A stretch of 64,000 nt of DNA from Megaustenia siamemsis (GCA_032433765.1 JAVIAB010000160.1:37284280-37348279); one strand, 5' to 3'; positions 27,993 to 37,162 are shown, counted from the stretch's first letter. Notes: generated from the letters alone by a model not told the origin. Made by a program: numbers and translations.

Positions 27993-28000
27993 TAATATAA

Positions 28001-28344
28001 AGTAAGTAAAGTAAAGTACCCCCCCGTCACGCCAAGTGGCGTATAGGGAAATATGGTGTTAGTGACCCTATATTTTACAGACCTTCAGCACATGATGAAA
28101 CGTGCTGTTTTACTTTCCCAGAAAAAATCCGGTACCCATTTAAGGCTGGGTGAACCCGGAGCCGTCGGTTGGGATCGAACCCTACCCCTTGTCCGTAGTA
28201 GTCCAGTTCACTAACCACTGAGCTATCGCGGCTCCCACTAATTTTTAGGGAATTAGTAAAACCCAGGTGTCCTCGCCAGGGTACGAACCCCGGCTGTTGC
28301 CGTGGTAAGCCAACCGCCTATCGATTGCGCTAACCGGACACCCG
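28001..28344 (-). mobile_element. Two-headed (fused) tRNA SINE, minus strand
   Basis: Bounded by an exact 11-bp duplication CTATAATATAA (27990-28000 and 28345-28355). On the minus strand it begins with one tRNA-like head (28266-28342), passes a short AT-rich linker (about 28237-28265), then a full family B SINE head and body, ending in the ACTTT-type tail at 28001-28015. One target duplication surrounds both heads, so the fusion inserted as a unit. Confidence 0.8.
28266..28342 (-). ncRNA. tRNA-like 5' head of the fused SINE
   Basis: A 77-nt sequence with a perfect 7-bp acceptor stem (GGTGTCC with GGACACC), A-box GGTTAGCGCAATCG and B-box GGGGTTCGTACCC. Intact polymerase III promoter boxes are present, but its place in a retroposon argues against a true tRNA. 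Confidence 0.65.
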
Positions 28345-28379
28345 CTATAATATAAGCTTGAGCAAATTTAAATTATCTG

Positions 28380-29350
28380 CTTTTTATTTCTTTACACAGA
28401 AATCAAGGCAAACTATCAACTAACACTATGTAATATTTCACAACGTAATTTCTATCAAGGATCTAAATTTTGCATATTTAAAAAAAAATAAAATTCTATT
28501 AACGATAAGCATTATTTTAAAGAATTTTATATCTAACAATTACAAGTTATAGCCGCAAATAAAAGAATTGCATTTTCCTTAAATTTGTGGTAAAATATTA
28601 ATTATTAAAAAAATCTCTTTCAAGCACTTCAAGTTATCCACCTTGAAAATAAGGGAGGGAAAGTCTGTAACGTAAATTCTATAAACCGTGAATATTTTGC
28701 ATATTAATTTGCAAATATAAAGTTCATAACAGATTTGCATTTATGAAATGTTTCTTATATGGGAAATTTCCAGAAATTAGAAGCAAATAAAGGAAATGCA
28801 TTTTCCTTAAATTTTTAGTAATATGAAATTATTTAAAAATTCAGTTAAATGCACTTCAAATTATTTACCTTGAATGTAAGGGAGGGAAATTCTGTAACGT
28901 AATTTCTATAAACCGTGTAAATTTTGCATATTAATTTGCAAATATAAAGTTTCATAAAACTTTTGCACAAATTTTAAATTTTCTATATGATAATGTTCTA
29001 GAAATTATAATCAAATAAAGGAAATTCATTTTCCTTAAACGATTGGTAAAATATTTAATTATTTATAAAATCACTTTTAAACACTTTTAGCTATTTACCT
29101 TGAATTGCAGGGAGGGAAATTCTGTATCGTAATTTCTATCAACCGTATTCATTTTGTATATTAATTAGTAAATATAAAGCCTCATAACGTGTTTGCAGTT
29201 TTTAAATGTTTCTTATATTGGGAATTTCCAGAAATTGAAAACGAATAAAGGAAATACATTTTTCTATAATTTGTGGAAAAAAAAAATTATTTAAAAAATC
29301 TATTTCAAGCCCTTTCAGCTATTTACCTTTATTTACAGGGAGGCAAATTC
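28380..29350. repeat. AT-rich tandem repeat, ~230-bp unit, about 4 copies
   Basis: Markers recur at about 28570, 28798, 29028 and 29258: AAGGAAATGCATTTTCCTTA, then AGGGAGGGAAATTCTGTAAC and TTGCATATTAATTTGCAAAT. Units are strongly diverged. A further unit appears at 30408-30650 after an interruption by LINE relics. Its last part (29335-29430) resembles a module inside the 2.33-kb satellite (e.g. 38545-38650). Confidence 0.8.
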
Positions 29351-29439
29351 TGCCTGAATATGGAAACAAGACTATAAAAGTCGCTGTGCAGTGAAAATAT
29401 TTGTGAAATTACGAAATACATCAGGTTACAATTGTCAAC

Positions 29440-29810
29440 GTCCATGAACATGCAGGAATAAGGGGATAATGAAAAAGTGGTCAGGTTGGCTAGAAGCGCT
29501 GTCATTGAAGACGGTCAATCAATGGGTCGGGCGGACAGCATCAATGTCATCCGAGATGTGGGAAGGGCACTTGACTTCGACAACCATGAGTCAATATCAC
29601 TCCTTGGGATGAAATAGATCGGAGTTAGGATGGGAACAGCCAGAAACGAGAAACTTAGTGGGCGTATCAAAAGACATATTAACCAACACAGAACTGGAAT
29701 CGTCAGTCGTTGGACACTGCTGGGCTTTGATGATGAGTGAATCTGAGCATATATGGACATGTTTGGAGTGCAATGATGATGACCCGCAAATAACTCAATA
29801 CGTTGGTACT
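29440..29810 (+). pseudogene. LINE RNase H tail relic
   Basis: Same family as 1850-2346: AATGAAAAAGTGGTCAGGTTGG, the CAATGGGTCGGGCGGACAGC block, CAACACAGAACTGGAATCGT and ATATGGACATGTTTGGAGTG in the same order. The frame is broken. It interrupts the AT-rich tandem repeat. Confidence 0.7.
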
Positions 29811-29940
29811 TCCAGATATACTTGTCTTGTTGAACTTGCATCTGTGTAGCATGTCTATTATCTGGGATATGATGTTCTTCCATGTAGTTTTATGTACTCT
29901 CTTTGAGAGCGACTGAAGAGTTTGATGTTATATGTTAATG

Positions 29941-30407
29941 TTATGTGTTGATGTTATGTTTTAATGTTAGACCGAAGGGGAAGCCTGCCTTGTTTGTCCA
30001 TTTGCAGATCACAATTATGTTTTTTTTTTGGACGTTCAGTTTGGCTCCACAGCCCTGAATGAAATCTTTGAATGTCTCTGATATGTTCTGAGTGGATGTT
30101 TCACTTGGCGGGAAGAAAATGGTGTCCTCCACATAGATGGGCAGCTTTTGTTCTTCTCTGACTTGAATGAAATCTTTGAATGTCTCTGATATGTTCTGAG
30201 TGGATGTTTCACTTGGCGGGAAGAAAATGGTGTCCTCCACATAGATGGGCAGCTTTTGTTCTCCTCTAACTTGAATGAAATCTTTGAATGTCTCTGAAAT
30301 GTTCTGAGTGGATGTTTGACACCCGCAGTTTTGTCCAACATCCATGATTTGGGTGCTGTCACACGCTTCAAGCTCTTCCTGCGCTCGCGGTAACCCATTG
30401 TGAAGCT
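29941..30407 (-). pseudogene. LINE RT fragment with triplicated catalytic segment
   Basis: On the minus strand a 174-codon frame contains a 36-residue segment repeated: NISETFKDFIQ, then EEQKLPIYVEDTIFFPPSE, with a 108-bp spacing between copies (starts near 30056, 30164 and 30272). YVED sits where reverse transcriptases have YADD, and it is followed by KLNVQKK, a thumb-side motif. Two copies hold YVED and a third begins the following segment. The sequence before the array is not RT-like, so this is a truncated, rearranged relic. The 108-bp period keeps the frame open. Confidence 0.65.
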
Positions 30408-30647
30408 TACTTTCCTTAAATTTGTGGTCAAATATTAAATTATTTAAAAAATCTCTTTCAAGCACTTCCAGTTATCTACCTTAACTTGAAGGGTGGGAAA
30501 TTCTGTAACGATATTTCTAATAACCAACTTAATTTTGTATATTAATTTGTAAATATAAAGTTTCATAAATGGTTTGTATTATTTTAAAGTTTCCTATATG
30601 GGAAAATTCCAGAAATTATAATCAATTAAGGAAATACATTTTCCTTA
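30408..30647. repeat. AT-rich tandem repeat, further unit
   Basis: CTTTCCTTAAATTTGTGGTC, GGGTGGGAAATTCTGTAACG and TTCCAGAAATTATAATCAAT continue the ~230-bp repeat of 28380-29350 on the other side of the LINE relics, and run directly into the satellite founder unit. Confidence 0.7.
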
Positions 30648-31488
30648 TATTCTCTCTCCCTCTCCCAGTGACATTAATTATGTGCAATTGTCTATCTCCA
30701 ACCCCCCTCCCTTTGTCTACTAGAATTTTGAAATTTCAATTGCATAGTATTTTACCTAGATTTTATATATATGTATATATATATCTCTAACATTATCTCT
30801 TCTAGTCTCTACAGTGAAGTGATGAGACGGTATCAGCTAATTTTTGTAAATTAACTTCTTTGGACCTGTGATCTATAAAAATGATTAGAAACTTTTAACG
30901 AGTTGATTATCAGCTAAAAAATATAATAATTCTTTGAAGAATATATATTTATATGTTGCATTATATTCACAGGCATGGTTCGTTCTAACATATCAAACTT
31001 AAATGCAAAAAAGTGTTCTACCGTTAATTGTTGATAAAAAAGGTAATAATATTTACTTTTATTCTAAAAAAAAATAAAAGTTATCTTGATTTAATTACAA
31101 GGGAAGCAACTCCAGTTATATTAATAGTTAAGAATTCTTTATACGTCGATATATTGTAATTGTAAATTTTCAAAACTTTTATTTATATGCACATTGTTTC
31201 CCAGAATATAATGTTCTCATAAAATGTGCAAGCTCTTTGAAAATTTCTATAGGAAATAGCAAGTGCTAACGTATCAAATTAAAAGACATGTACCTACTCC
31301 TAATTTGTTGTTGCAAATATTAATTATTTATAATTTCTCGATCGAGGTATCGATCTTAAATTTTGTAGACACGTGACTGTCGAGTCAATTGTGTCCTGTT
31401 CTAATGCGTATAATGAGAACTTGTTCCCATATATTCATATTATGAAATGCATCCTTATTTGGAGCATTTGATCTTCTGATTGATTTGA

Positions 31489-31862
31489 TTATCTGTATCT
31501 TATGATGGTATGTAACCGGCGCATCTGGTTGTGTGCCTGTTGCATCTTCTTTTGAATGCTGATCTGCTCTCTAGTTCCTGCTATTCCACAGTGAGACAGG
31601 ATCCACTGTACGGCAATCCTGTGGTCTTTGTAGAGTTCAGTCAATAAAGTTTGCAGATGTAGCAACTTTCTGGATTGCAGTGCCTGGAGCAGCATTGATC
31701 TTGCATCTGTCAAAAACTCTACAGGCTGTGGGCTAAGATTACTGTTCAGCAGTTTTTCTAATGCCAACTTTATTGCTTGCTTTTCTGCATCGTAATTGTG
31801 ATAATATTTCCCTGTTGCTATCTTTTCCATATCCCTAGTGTTATTTTTTGGGTACTCTATGT
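31489..31862 (-). pseudogene. RNase H domain relic in unit 0
   Basis: Jockey-like LINE RNase H, less decayed than the copies in the array. It has YIEYPKNNT at the start, TGKYYHNYDAEKQAIKLALEKLL with the catalytic-type Glu in DAE, EFLTDARS with the catalytic-type Asp, and QWILSHCGIAG. The end of the domain is shifted and the Cys tail is deleted. The LINE insertion at 31866 truncates its start. Confidence 0.75.
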
Positions 31863-31865
31863 AGA
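31859..31865 (+). repeat. LINE target-site duplication, left
   Basis: ATGTAGA, repeated at 37156-37162. Removing the insert and one copy restores the satellite sequence CTCTATGTAGACCCCTG found in every array unit. Confidence 0.85.
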
Positions 31866-32870
31866 AGAAGCATGGCTAAAAGAGAGATGCAAAGAAATCG
31901 AATTGCAACAAAAAGGAGATGCTAAAGCTACATACAAACAAATTGAGGAATTAACAGGAAGAAAAACGCAATCAAAAACTGGATGTTTAAGATCTAAGGA
32001 AGGAGAACTGTTGATTGATCAAGAATACATAAGGGAACCATGGACAGAATACATTAAGGATCTTTATTATGATGAAAGAATGGAAGTAAATATTAAGGAT
32101 AATGGAGAAGGACCAGAAATACTCAGAGAAGAAGTGGAAGATGCCTTGCGCAATATGAAAGCAGGCAAAGCTCCTGGACCAGATAATATAACTAAAGAAG
32201 AGATTGAAGAAATGGGTGATTTTGGAATAGAAATAATAACAAAAATATTGAATGATATCTACAACCGCGGATATATACCAGACGACATGCTCAAATCAAT
32301 ATTCATAGCCCTACCAAAGAAATCGGGTGCGATTGATTGCGATGATCATCGCACAATAAGCTGTATGAATCATATGACTAAGATATTACTAAGAATCATC
32401 ATGCGAAGAGTGCGAAACAAAAGCAGTCCAGAAATTAGCGATGAACAGTGTGGTTTTGTTAGAGATAAAGGAACAAGCAATGCCATTTATATCATAAGAT
32501 CTTTAGTAGAAAGAGCCATAGAGGTGAAAACAGAGATCTATACCTATGCTTCATAGATTACACCAAGGCATTTGACAAAGTAAAGCACCAAGAAATAATC
32601 AACATTTTGGAAAGCATAAACGTAGACAGCAAAGATCTAAGAATAATAAAGAACATGTACTGGCAACAAACAGCGGCCATAAGAACTGGAAACCAATTGG
32701 GAATATTTCAACAAATAAAACAGGGTGTTAGACAAGGTTGTGTGCTGTCACCAGATTTGTTTAATATTTATAGTGAGATTATTTTAAGATCCATAAGGGG
32801 CATGCTTGGAATAACAATTGGAGGTCATAATATAAATAATCTAAGGTATGCTGATGATACAGTAGTAGTA
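31866..32870 (+). pseudogene. LINE reverse transcriptase (fingers and palm)
   Basis: Two frames joined by one shift near 32525-32550. Motifs in order: MKAGKAPGPDNITKE (fingers), [30 protein letters not shown], then after the shift [13 protein letters not shown] (catalytic Asp), [13 protein letters not shown] and [10 protein letters not shown] (catalytic Asp pair). Key catalytic residues survive, so decay is recent, but the 5' endonuclease is absent and the ORF ends at the TIR element. Confidence 0.85.
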
Positions 32871-32964
32871 TAGGTGGCTGTTTACCCACTCTAAAAGTGC
32901 ACGTACATGCACTGAAATTGCACCAAAGACAATGGATTTTGCACCGTGCAATGGTGCCAAAAAA

Positions 32965-33022
32965 AACTAACCTTCGTAAGGGGCGTAACAATCAGCATTC
33001 GTAAGGGGCGTAACAATCATAA
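32965..33022 (+). repeat. Short direct repeat, 2 copies
   Basis: TTCGTAAGGGGCGTAACAATCA occurs twice in tandem just inside the left inverted repeat (about 32972-32993 and 32999-33020). Possible subterminal element of the transposon. Confidence 0.7.
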
Positions 33023-33209
33023 AAGTGATTTTTAAGTAAATTTTTTGGTATGGGGATGTCTATTGGTGCATTGTGCCAAACTGGTGCGCGTGTCAAACTT
33101 GTGCATGTTTTTGCATGGTGCAAATCTCGTGCGGTTTTGGTGTAACTTTTAGATGAGTGTGGATTTTTATGGTTTTGAGGTCGACTTTTTGAGTATGTGC
33201 CTAAATTTT

Positions 33210-33530
33210 TGTGATCTCAGAGATGAAATGTGTTAGACGAATGACAGGAAACAGTCTGAGAGATAAGCTCAGAAATGAAGAAGAAAGCTAGGAATAGCCC
33301 CCATCATAGAATATATAAGGAAACAACAGATACAATAGTTTGGCTAGGTGACAGGGCAGACAGATCAAAAACACAACGAGCATTCAGCAAAATGTTGTGA
33401 GAACACCAGACCCAACTGTCGACCACGAAAAAGGATGGGTCGATGTACAATTAGAAGCGCTAGGAAACATACCAGCAGCAGAGGCGAACAGAAGAGCAAG
33501 AGATCGCAAATTATATCTCTCCTCGACGCT
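33210..33530 (+). pseudogene. LINE RT C-terminal fragment inside the TIR element
   Basis: MKCVRRMTGNSLRDKLRNEE, then RTPDPTVDHEKGWVD and AAEANRRARDRKLYL, equivalent to 5310-5620. Frames are broken. Confidence 0.7.
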
Positions 33531-33539
33531 GCCTTTGTT

Positions 33540-34250
33540 ATGTCCATTGTTCGTGGGGTCGTGGTTCGTGGGGTCGTGGTTCGTTGTTCGTGAGTTGATG
33601 GTTCGTTAAGTCCATGGTTCGTGGAGTCGTGGTTCGTTCTTCGTGAGCTGATGGTTCGTTAAGTCCATTGTTCGTATGGTCGTGGTTCGTTGTTTGCGAG
33701 TTCGTGTGTTAAGTATGTGGTTCGTGAGTTCGTGAGTTGATGGTTCGTTAAGTCCATGGTTCGTGGGGTCGTGGTTCGTGGTTCGTGAGTTGATGGTTCG
33801 TTAAGTCCATGGTTCGTGGGGTCGTGGTTCGTTGTTTGCGAGTTCGTGGTTTGTTAAGTATGTGGTTCGTGAGTTCGTGGTTCGTGGTTTGTTAAGTATG
33901 TGGTTTTTAAAATTCGTGAGTTCGTGGTTTGTTACGTTTGTGGTTCGTGAGTTTGTGGTTTATTAAGTTTGTAGTTTGTTAAGTGCGTGGTTCGAGAGGT
34001 CGTGGATGTGTTATGGTGGTAAAATCTTAGTGATTTGGTCCATCATTTTGGACTGGTTTTTAAGGTTCGTGGTTCGTGAGTTCGTGGTTCGTGAATACGT
34101 GGTTTTTAAAGTTCGTGGTTCGTGAGTTCGTGGTTTGTTACGTTTGTGGTTCGTGCGTTTGTGGTTTATTAAGTTTGTAGTTTGTTAAGTGCGTGGTTCG
34201 AGAGGTCGTGGAAGTGTTATGGTGGTAAAATCTTAGTGATTTGGTCCAAC
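33540..34250. repeat. GTTCGTGG-based minisatellite
   Basis: Nested repeat of GTTCGTGGTTCGTGAGTT and GTTCGTTAAGTCCATGG blocks with a higher-order duplication: about 160 bases containing GTGCGTGGTTCGAGAGGTCG and AAAATCTTAGTGATTTGGTC occur at both 33900-34060 and 34090-34250. Confidence 0.85.
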
Positions 34251-34655
34251 ATTTTGGACCTTGAATATAACTTTCTACTCGTTGTGTCTAACTAGTATGA
34301 CTATGTGAGTAGATTTTGGGATTTTTAGGTCGACTTTTTTAATATGAGCCTACATTTTTGTGTTCTGGGAGTAAAATGTTAGTGATTTGGCCAAACTTTT
34401 TGGACCTAGAATATAACTTTCTACTCGCTGTGTCTAACTAGTATGAGTATGTGAGTAGCTTTTGGGATTTTTAGGTCGACTTTTTTAATATGAGCCTACA
34501 TTTTTGTGTTCTGGGAGTAAAATATTTGCGATTTGGTCTAACTTTTTTTGACATTGGATATAACTATCTGTTCGATGTGTCTAACTAGTATGAGTATAGG
34601 AGTAGATTTGTAGAGTTTTGAGGTCGACTTTTTTGAATATGAGCCTATTTTGTTT
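34251..34655. repeat. ~145-bp tandem repeat, 3 copies
   Basis: Copies start near 34256, 34395 and 34549. Each has ATATAACTTTCTACTCG (or ATATAACTATCTGTTCG), TGTCTAACTAGTATGA, then TAGGTCGACTTTTTTAATAT (third: GAGGTCGACTTTTTTGAATA) and TGTGTTCTGGGAGTAAAAT in the first two. Confidence 0.85.
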
Positions 34656-34675
34656 TGGTTTACCATGAATGTGAG

Positions 34676-34708
34676 AGAGACAGAGAGAGAAAGAGAGAGA
34701 GAGAGAAT
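34676..34708. repeat. GA microsatellite
   Basis: Imperfect GAGA run between the 145-bp repeat and the next minisatellite. Confidence 0.85.
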
Positions 34709-34734
34709 TTCGCTGGTTGATACTTTGTGTGGCT

Positions 34735-35255
34735 TGATGATAGGACATGAAGGGATGATGATGGTGTTGAGGGTGGCACATGATGATGTGTCACTAATAA
34801 TCGGTTTGATACTTTGTGTGGTATGATGATGATAGGACATGAAGGGATGCTGATGGTGTTGAGGGTGGCACATGATGATGATGATAGGCCATGAAGGGAT
34901 GATGGTGTTGTTGAGGGTGGCACATGATGATGATAGGACATGAAGGGTTGATGATGGTGTTGAGGGTGGCACATGATGATGATGATAGGCCATGAATGGT
35001 TGATGATGTTGTTGAGCGTGACACATGATGATGATGATAGGACATGAAGGGTTGATGATGGTGTTGAGTGTGGCACATGATGATGATGATAGGCCATGAA
35101 GGGCTGATGATGTTGTTGAGGGTGGCACATGATGATGATAGGCCATGAAGGGATGATGGTGTTGTTGAGGGTGGCACATGATGATGATAGGACATAAAGG
35201 GTTGATGATGGTGTTGAGGGTGGCACATGATGATGATGATAGGCCATGAAGGGAG
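34735..35255. repeat. ~50-65-bp minisatellite, about 9 copies
   Basis: Unit contains GATAGGCCATGAAGGG (or GATAGGACATGAAGGG), GATGATGGTGTTG and AGGGTGGCACATGATGAT. A stray copy lies at 35930-35995. Histidine- and serine-rich frames on the minus strand are translations of this repeat, not proteins. Confidence 0.9.
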
Positions 35256-35289
35256 AGGGGGTAGTTCCATTGTCTAAAGATGGCGTTAA

Positions 35290-35526
35290 GGCAGTCTCGA
35301 AAACGCTTATACTAACCTCAACTACACGCCGCCTGTTGTTAACCAGATCAACTACACGCCCCTTTTTGTTAACCAAGGGGACCTCACTCTTGTTAATCAG
35401 ACGACAGATCCGGCAGCCAATATGGATGCCCAGGATGTTTCAGCAGAATCACCGATTACCTATTCCAGCTTTGATCAAGGTTTTGTCAAAATGGAGGGCG
35501 GTTTTGTAGGAAACCCAGACGGTTAA
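35290..35526 (+). pseudogene. Coding-like 3' terminal fragment of unknown origin
   Basis: A 78-codon frame following a TAA ends at TAA 35524-35526. A polyadenylation signal AATAAA follows at 35567-35572. The peptide has three loosely repeated blocks ending in VNQ (LNYTPPVVNQ, INYTPLFVNQ, GDLTLVNQ), then AESPITYSSFDQGFVK and GGFVGNPDG. Composition is protein-like and not repeat-derived. I do not recognise the family. It may be the last exon of a gene carried by the TIR element, or a captured host fragment. There is no credible start codon at its head. Confidence 0.4.
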
Positions 35527-35572
35527 AATTATCAGCAACCGGACAGTAATATATATATGATGTATTAATAAA

Positions 35573-36179
35573 GTTGTGAAATATAGAATTTTGTTTTGCT
35601 TTACATTGAATGAGAAAGAGCGAGCGTCACTATTTAATATTAGCACACCTTACTACACGACACATGATGATGTTGGTAGCGATAACACACACGACCAATA
35701 ATCTTTCCCCAAGAACCGCTATCCTGGCACATGATGTTAGCGATACTACAATAACACACCAACCCGTTCCCGCCCGCGAGCTAGTCGTATTTACCTTTTC
35801 CTAACAATACCCCTTCAACGTCATTGCTTGTCAGCATTTTTTTACATGTCGCCTCCTGTCGCCTAATACCCCCCCCCCCCCCTCCACCTCACATGCCGAC
35901 GGCCGCCGAATAATAATCTGTTTGAAACTTTGTGTGGTATGTTGGTGATGATAGGACATGAAGGGTTGATGATGGTGTTGAGGGTGGCACATGATCACTA
36001 AAAAAATGTAGTGCGAGATCCGCGACCCAATCAGTTACGAGATCGCCTATAATTTTAAATTTCCCTTCATTTTAAGTTTTTAAAAATATTGATTTTTCAT
36101 CCTTATATTTTATTATTTTTAACATAAGTCCGTTTTCTTTTCAATCGGGGTTTTACCTGAGTTGGTTAACTCAAATATC
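35573..36179. other. Interior of the TIR element, mostly unassigned
   Basis: Contains a 16-nt poly(C) patch near 35869-35883 and one stray copy of the 34735 minisatellite at 35930-35995. No gene seen. Confidence 0.5.
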
Positions 36180-36335
36180 CTGAGCCGGACTGTTTGTCGG
36201 CCCGATATTTTCAATTTACCTGTCAGACGCAGTGGACCGTTCCACAAAGTGACGAAGTGGACCGTGTGGTAAGTGCCTGGCCTGTCACGCAGTCCCGTGT
36301 TCGAATCCTGATGGGAGACTATTTTTTTTATTTTT
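36180..36335 (+). mobile_element. tRNA-derived SINE or tRNA-like fragment
   Basis: AAGTGGACCGTGTGGTAAGTG resembles an A-box and TGTTCGAATCCTGATGGGAG a B-box, followed by a T-run at 36323. A partial second copy of its 5' part lies at 36500-36565 (CAGACACAGTAGACCGTTTC). Family not assigned. Confidence 0.5.
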
Positions 36336-36568
36336 TTATTTTTAATAATTCTGAGTTTTTTTCACAAATACATATTTTTCAAATAATTCTGAGATTTTAC
36401 TTTCACAAATATACTCTTTTAAAATACTCTTTCACAAATATCACACCGCGAGAGGCGATCACCGGACCCGAACGGAGCGATAAAACGATTACCACCGAGA
36501 CACGATCTTTTGAATTTACCTGCGTTAATCTCTCAGACACAGTAGACCGTTTCGACAAACTGACGAAC

Positions 36569-36657
36569 CAAAAAAAAAAAAAATTCCCCCCCCCCCCAAA
36601 AAAAAAAAAAAATCAATTTCGAAAAAATAGCGAATTAAATTTTTTTTTTTTTTTTTG
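36569..36657. repeat. Poly(A)/poly(C)/poly(T) homopolymer cluster
   Basis: Successive runs of A, C, A and T just inside the right inverted repeat. Their lengths are probably unreliable in any assembly. Confidence 0.85.
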
Positions 36658-36745
36658 GGTGCAAGTTTCGTGCAGTATCGGTGCCAAATCTATTGTCTTT
36701 CGGTGCATGCACATGCACTTTTGGGGTCATAAACAGCCACACCTA

Positions 36746-37155
36746 CTACTTGCGAATCATGGACAATAGGACAACAGACAAGAAAATCACTGGAGTCTGT
36801 AGAAATGTGGTTTTACAGAAGAATGTTGAGAATACCATGGACAGCTACGAAGAGTAATGAAGAGGTTCTAAGAAAGGTCAAAGCAAAATGAGAGATAATT
36901 TCCAATGTTAGGAAGAGACAATCATCATTTTTTGGCCACGTAATGAGAAGAGAACAACTTGATTATATTGTAACAACTGGAAAAATTGAAGGACGAAGAG
37001 ATAGAGGGAAGCAAAGAGAAAAAATAACAGACAGCTTAAGAGAATGGCTTGGCAGAAGGTCAACAACAGAAATGATAAATAGCTGCCGAGATCGAATGTT
37101 GTGGAGAGACATGATCACCTACGCCACTAAGGCCGGGTACTTGATGATGATGATG
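36746..37155 (+). pseudogene. LINE post-RT tail with GAT-type 3' end
   Basis: Reads CESWTIGQQTR, MWFYRRMLRIPWTA, FFGHVMRREQLDYIVTTGKI, REWLGRRSTTEMIN, LWRDMITYATKAGY and a Met run from ATGATG repeats. It is the best-preserved copy of the tail also seen at 8935-9265 and 14600-14985. One stop breaks it near 36889. Confidence 0.8.
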
Positions 37156-37162
37156 ATGTAGA
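37156..37162 (+). repeat. LINE target-site duplication, right
   Basis: ATGTAGA, matching 31859-31865. Satellite unit 1 resumes within it. Confidence 0.85.

Larger units (their letters stand above)
30648..31865. repeat. Satellite founder unit (unit 0), diverged and internally deleted
   Basis: Collinear with the 2.33-kb units from their CAGTGACACGAATTATG segment onward (30667), through ATTATCTCTTCTAG, CATGGTTCGTTCTAACATAT and ATTAAGTATTATTTATAATT-like AT-rich subrepeats, to the antisense RNase H. About 500 bases present in other units (such as 38525-39030) are missing at about 31340. It differs far more from units 1-12 than they do from each other. The LINE at 31866 interrupts it. Confidence 0.85.
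32871..36745. mobile_element. 3.9-kb element with terminal inverted repeats, probably non-autonomous
   Basis: The left end (32871-32960) and right end (36655-36745) are inverted copies. The left reads TAGGTGGCTGTTTAC...AAAAGTGCACGTACATGCAC...GACAATGGATTTTGCACC; the reverse complement of the right reads TAGGTGTGGCTGTTTA...AAAAGTGCATGTGCATGCAC...GACAATAGATTTGGCACC. Many GTGCA motifs lie next to the left end (33060-33135). A TA target duplication is possible but not proven. The interior has no transposase, only a LINE fragment, several minisatellites, a SINE and a short coding-like piece. Confidence 0.75.
31866..37155 (+). mobile_element. 5'-truncated LINE split by a TIR element
   Basis: A non-LTR retrotransposon inserted into satellite DNA. 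Left part 31866-32870 is reverse transcriptase up to YADDTVVV. Right part 36746-37155 is the post-RT tail ending in TGATGATGATGATGATG. Between them lies a 3.9-kb element with inverted ends. Roughly 120 codons expected between the YADD motif and the tail are missing, so a deletion accompanied or preceded that insertion. Confidence 0.85.

Noticed and set aside
34538..35376. Overlapping histidine- and serine-rich minus-strand open frames up to 238 codons
   Set aside because: They arise in several frames at once from the GATGAT / GGCACATGATG minisatellite, which indicates repeat translation and not a protein.
36194..36769. 191-codon + strand open frame
   Set aside because: It reads through a tRNA-like SINE, homopolymer runs and the right inverted repeat. 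Composition is repeat-driven.
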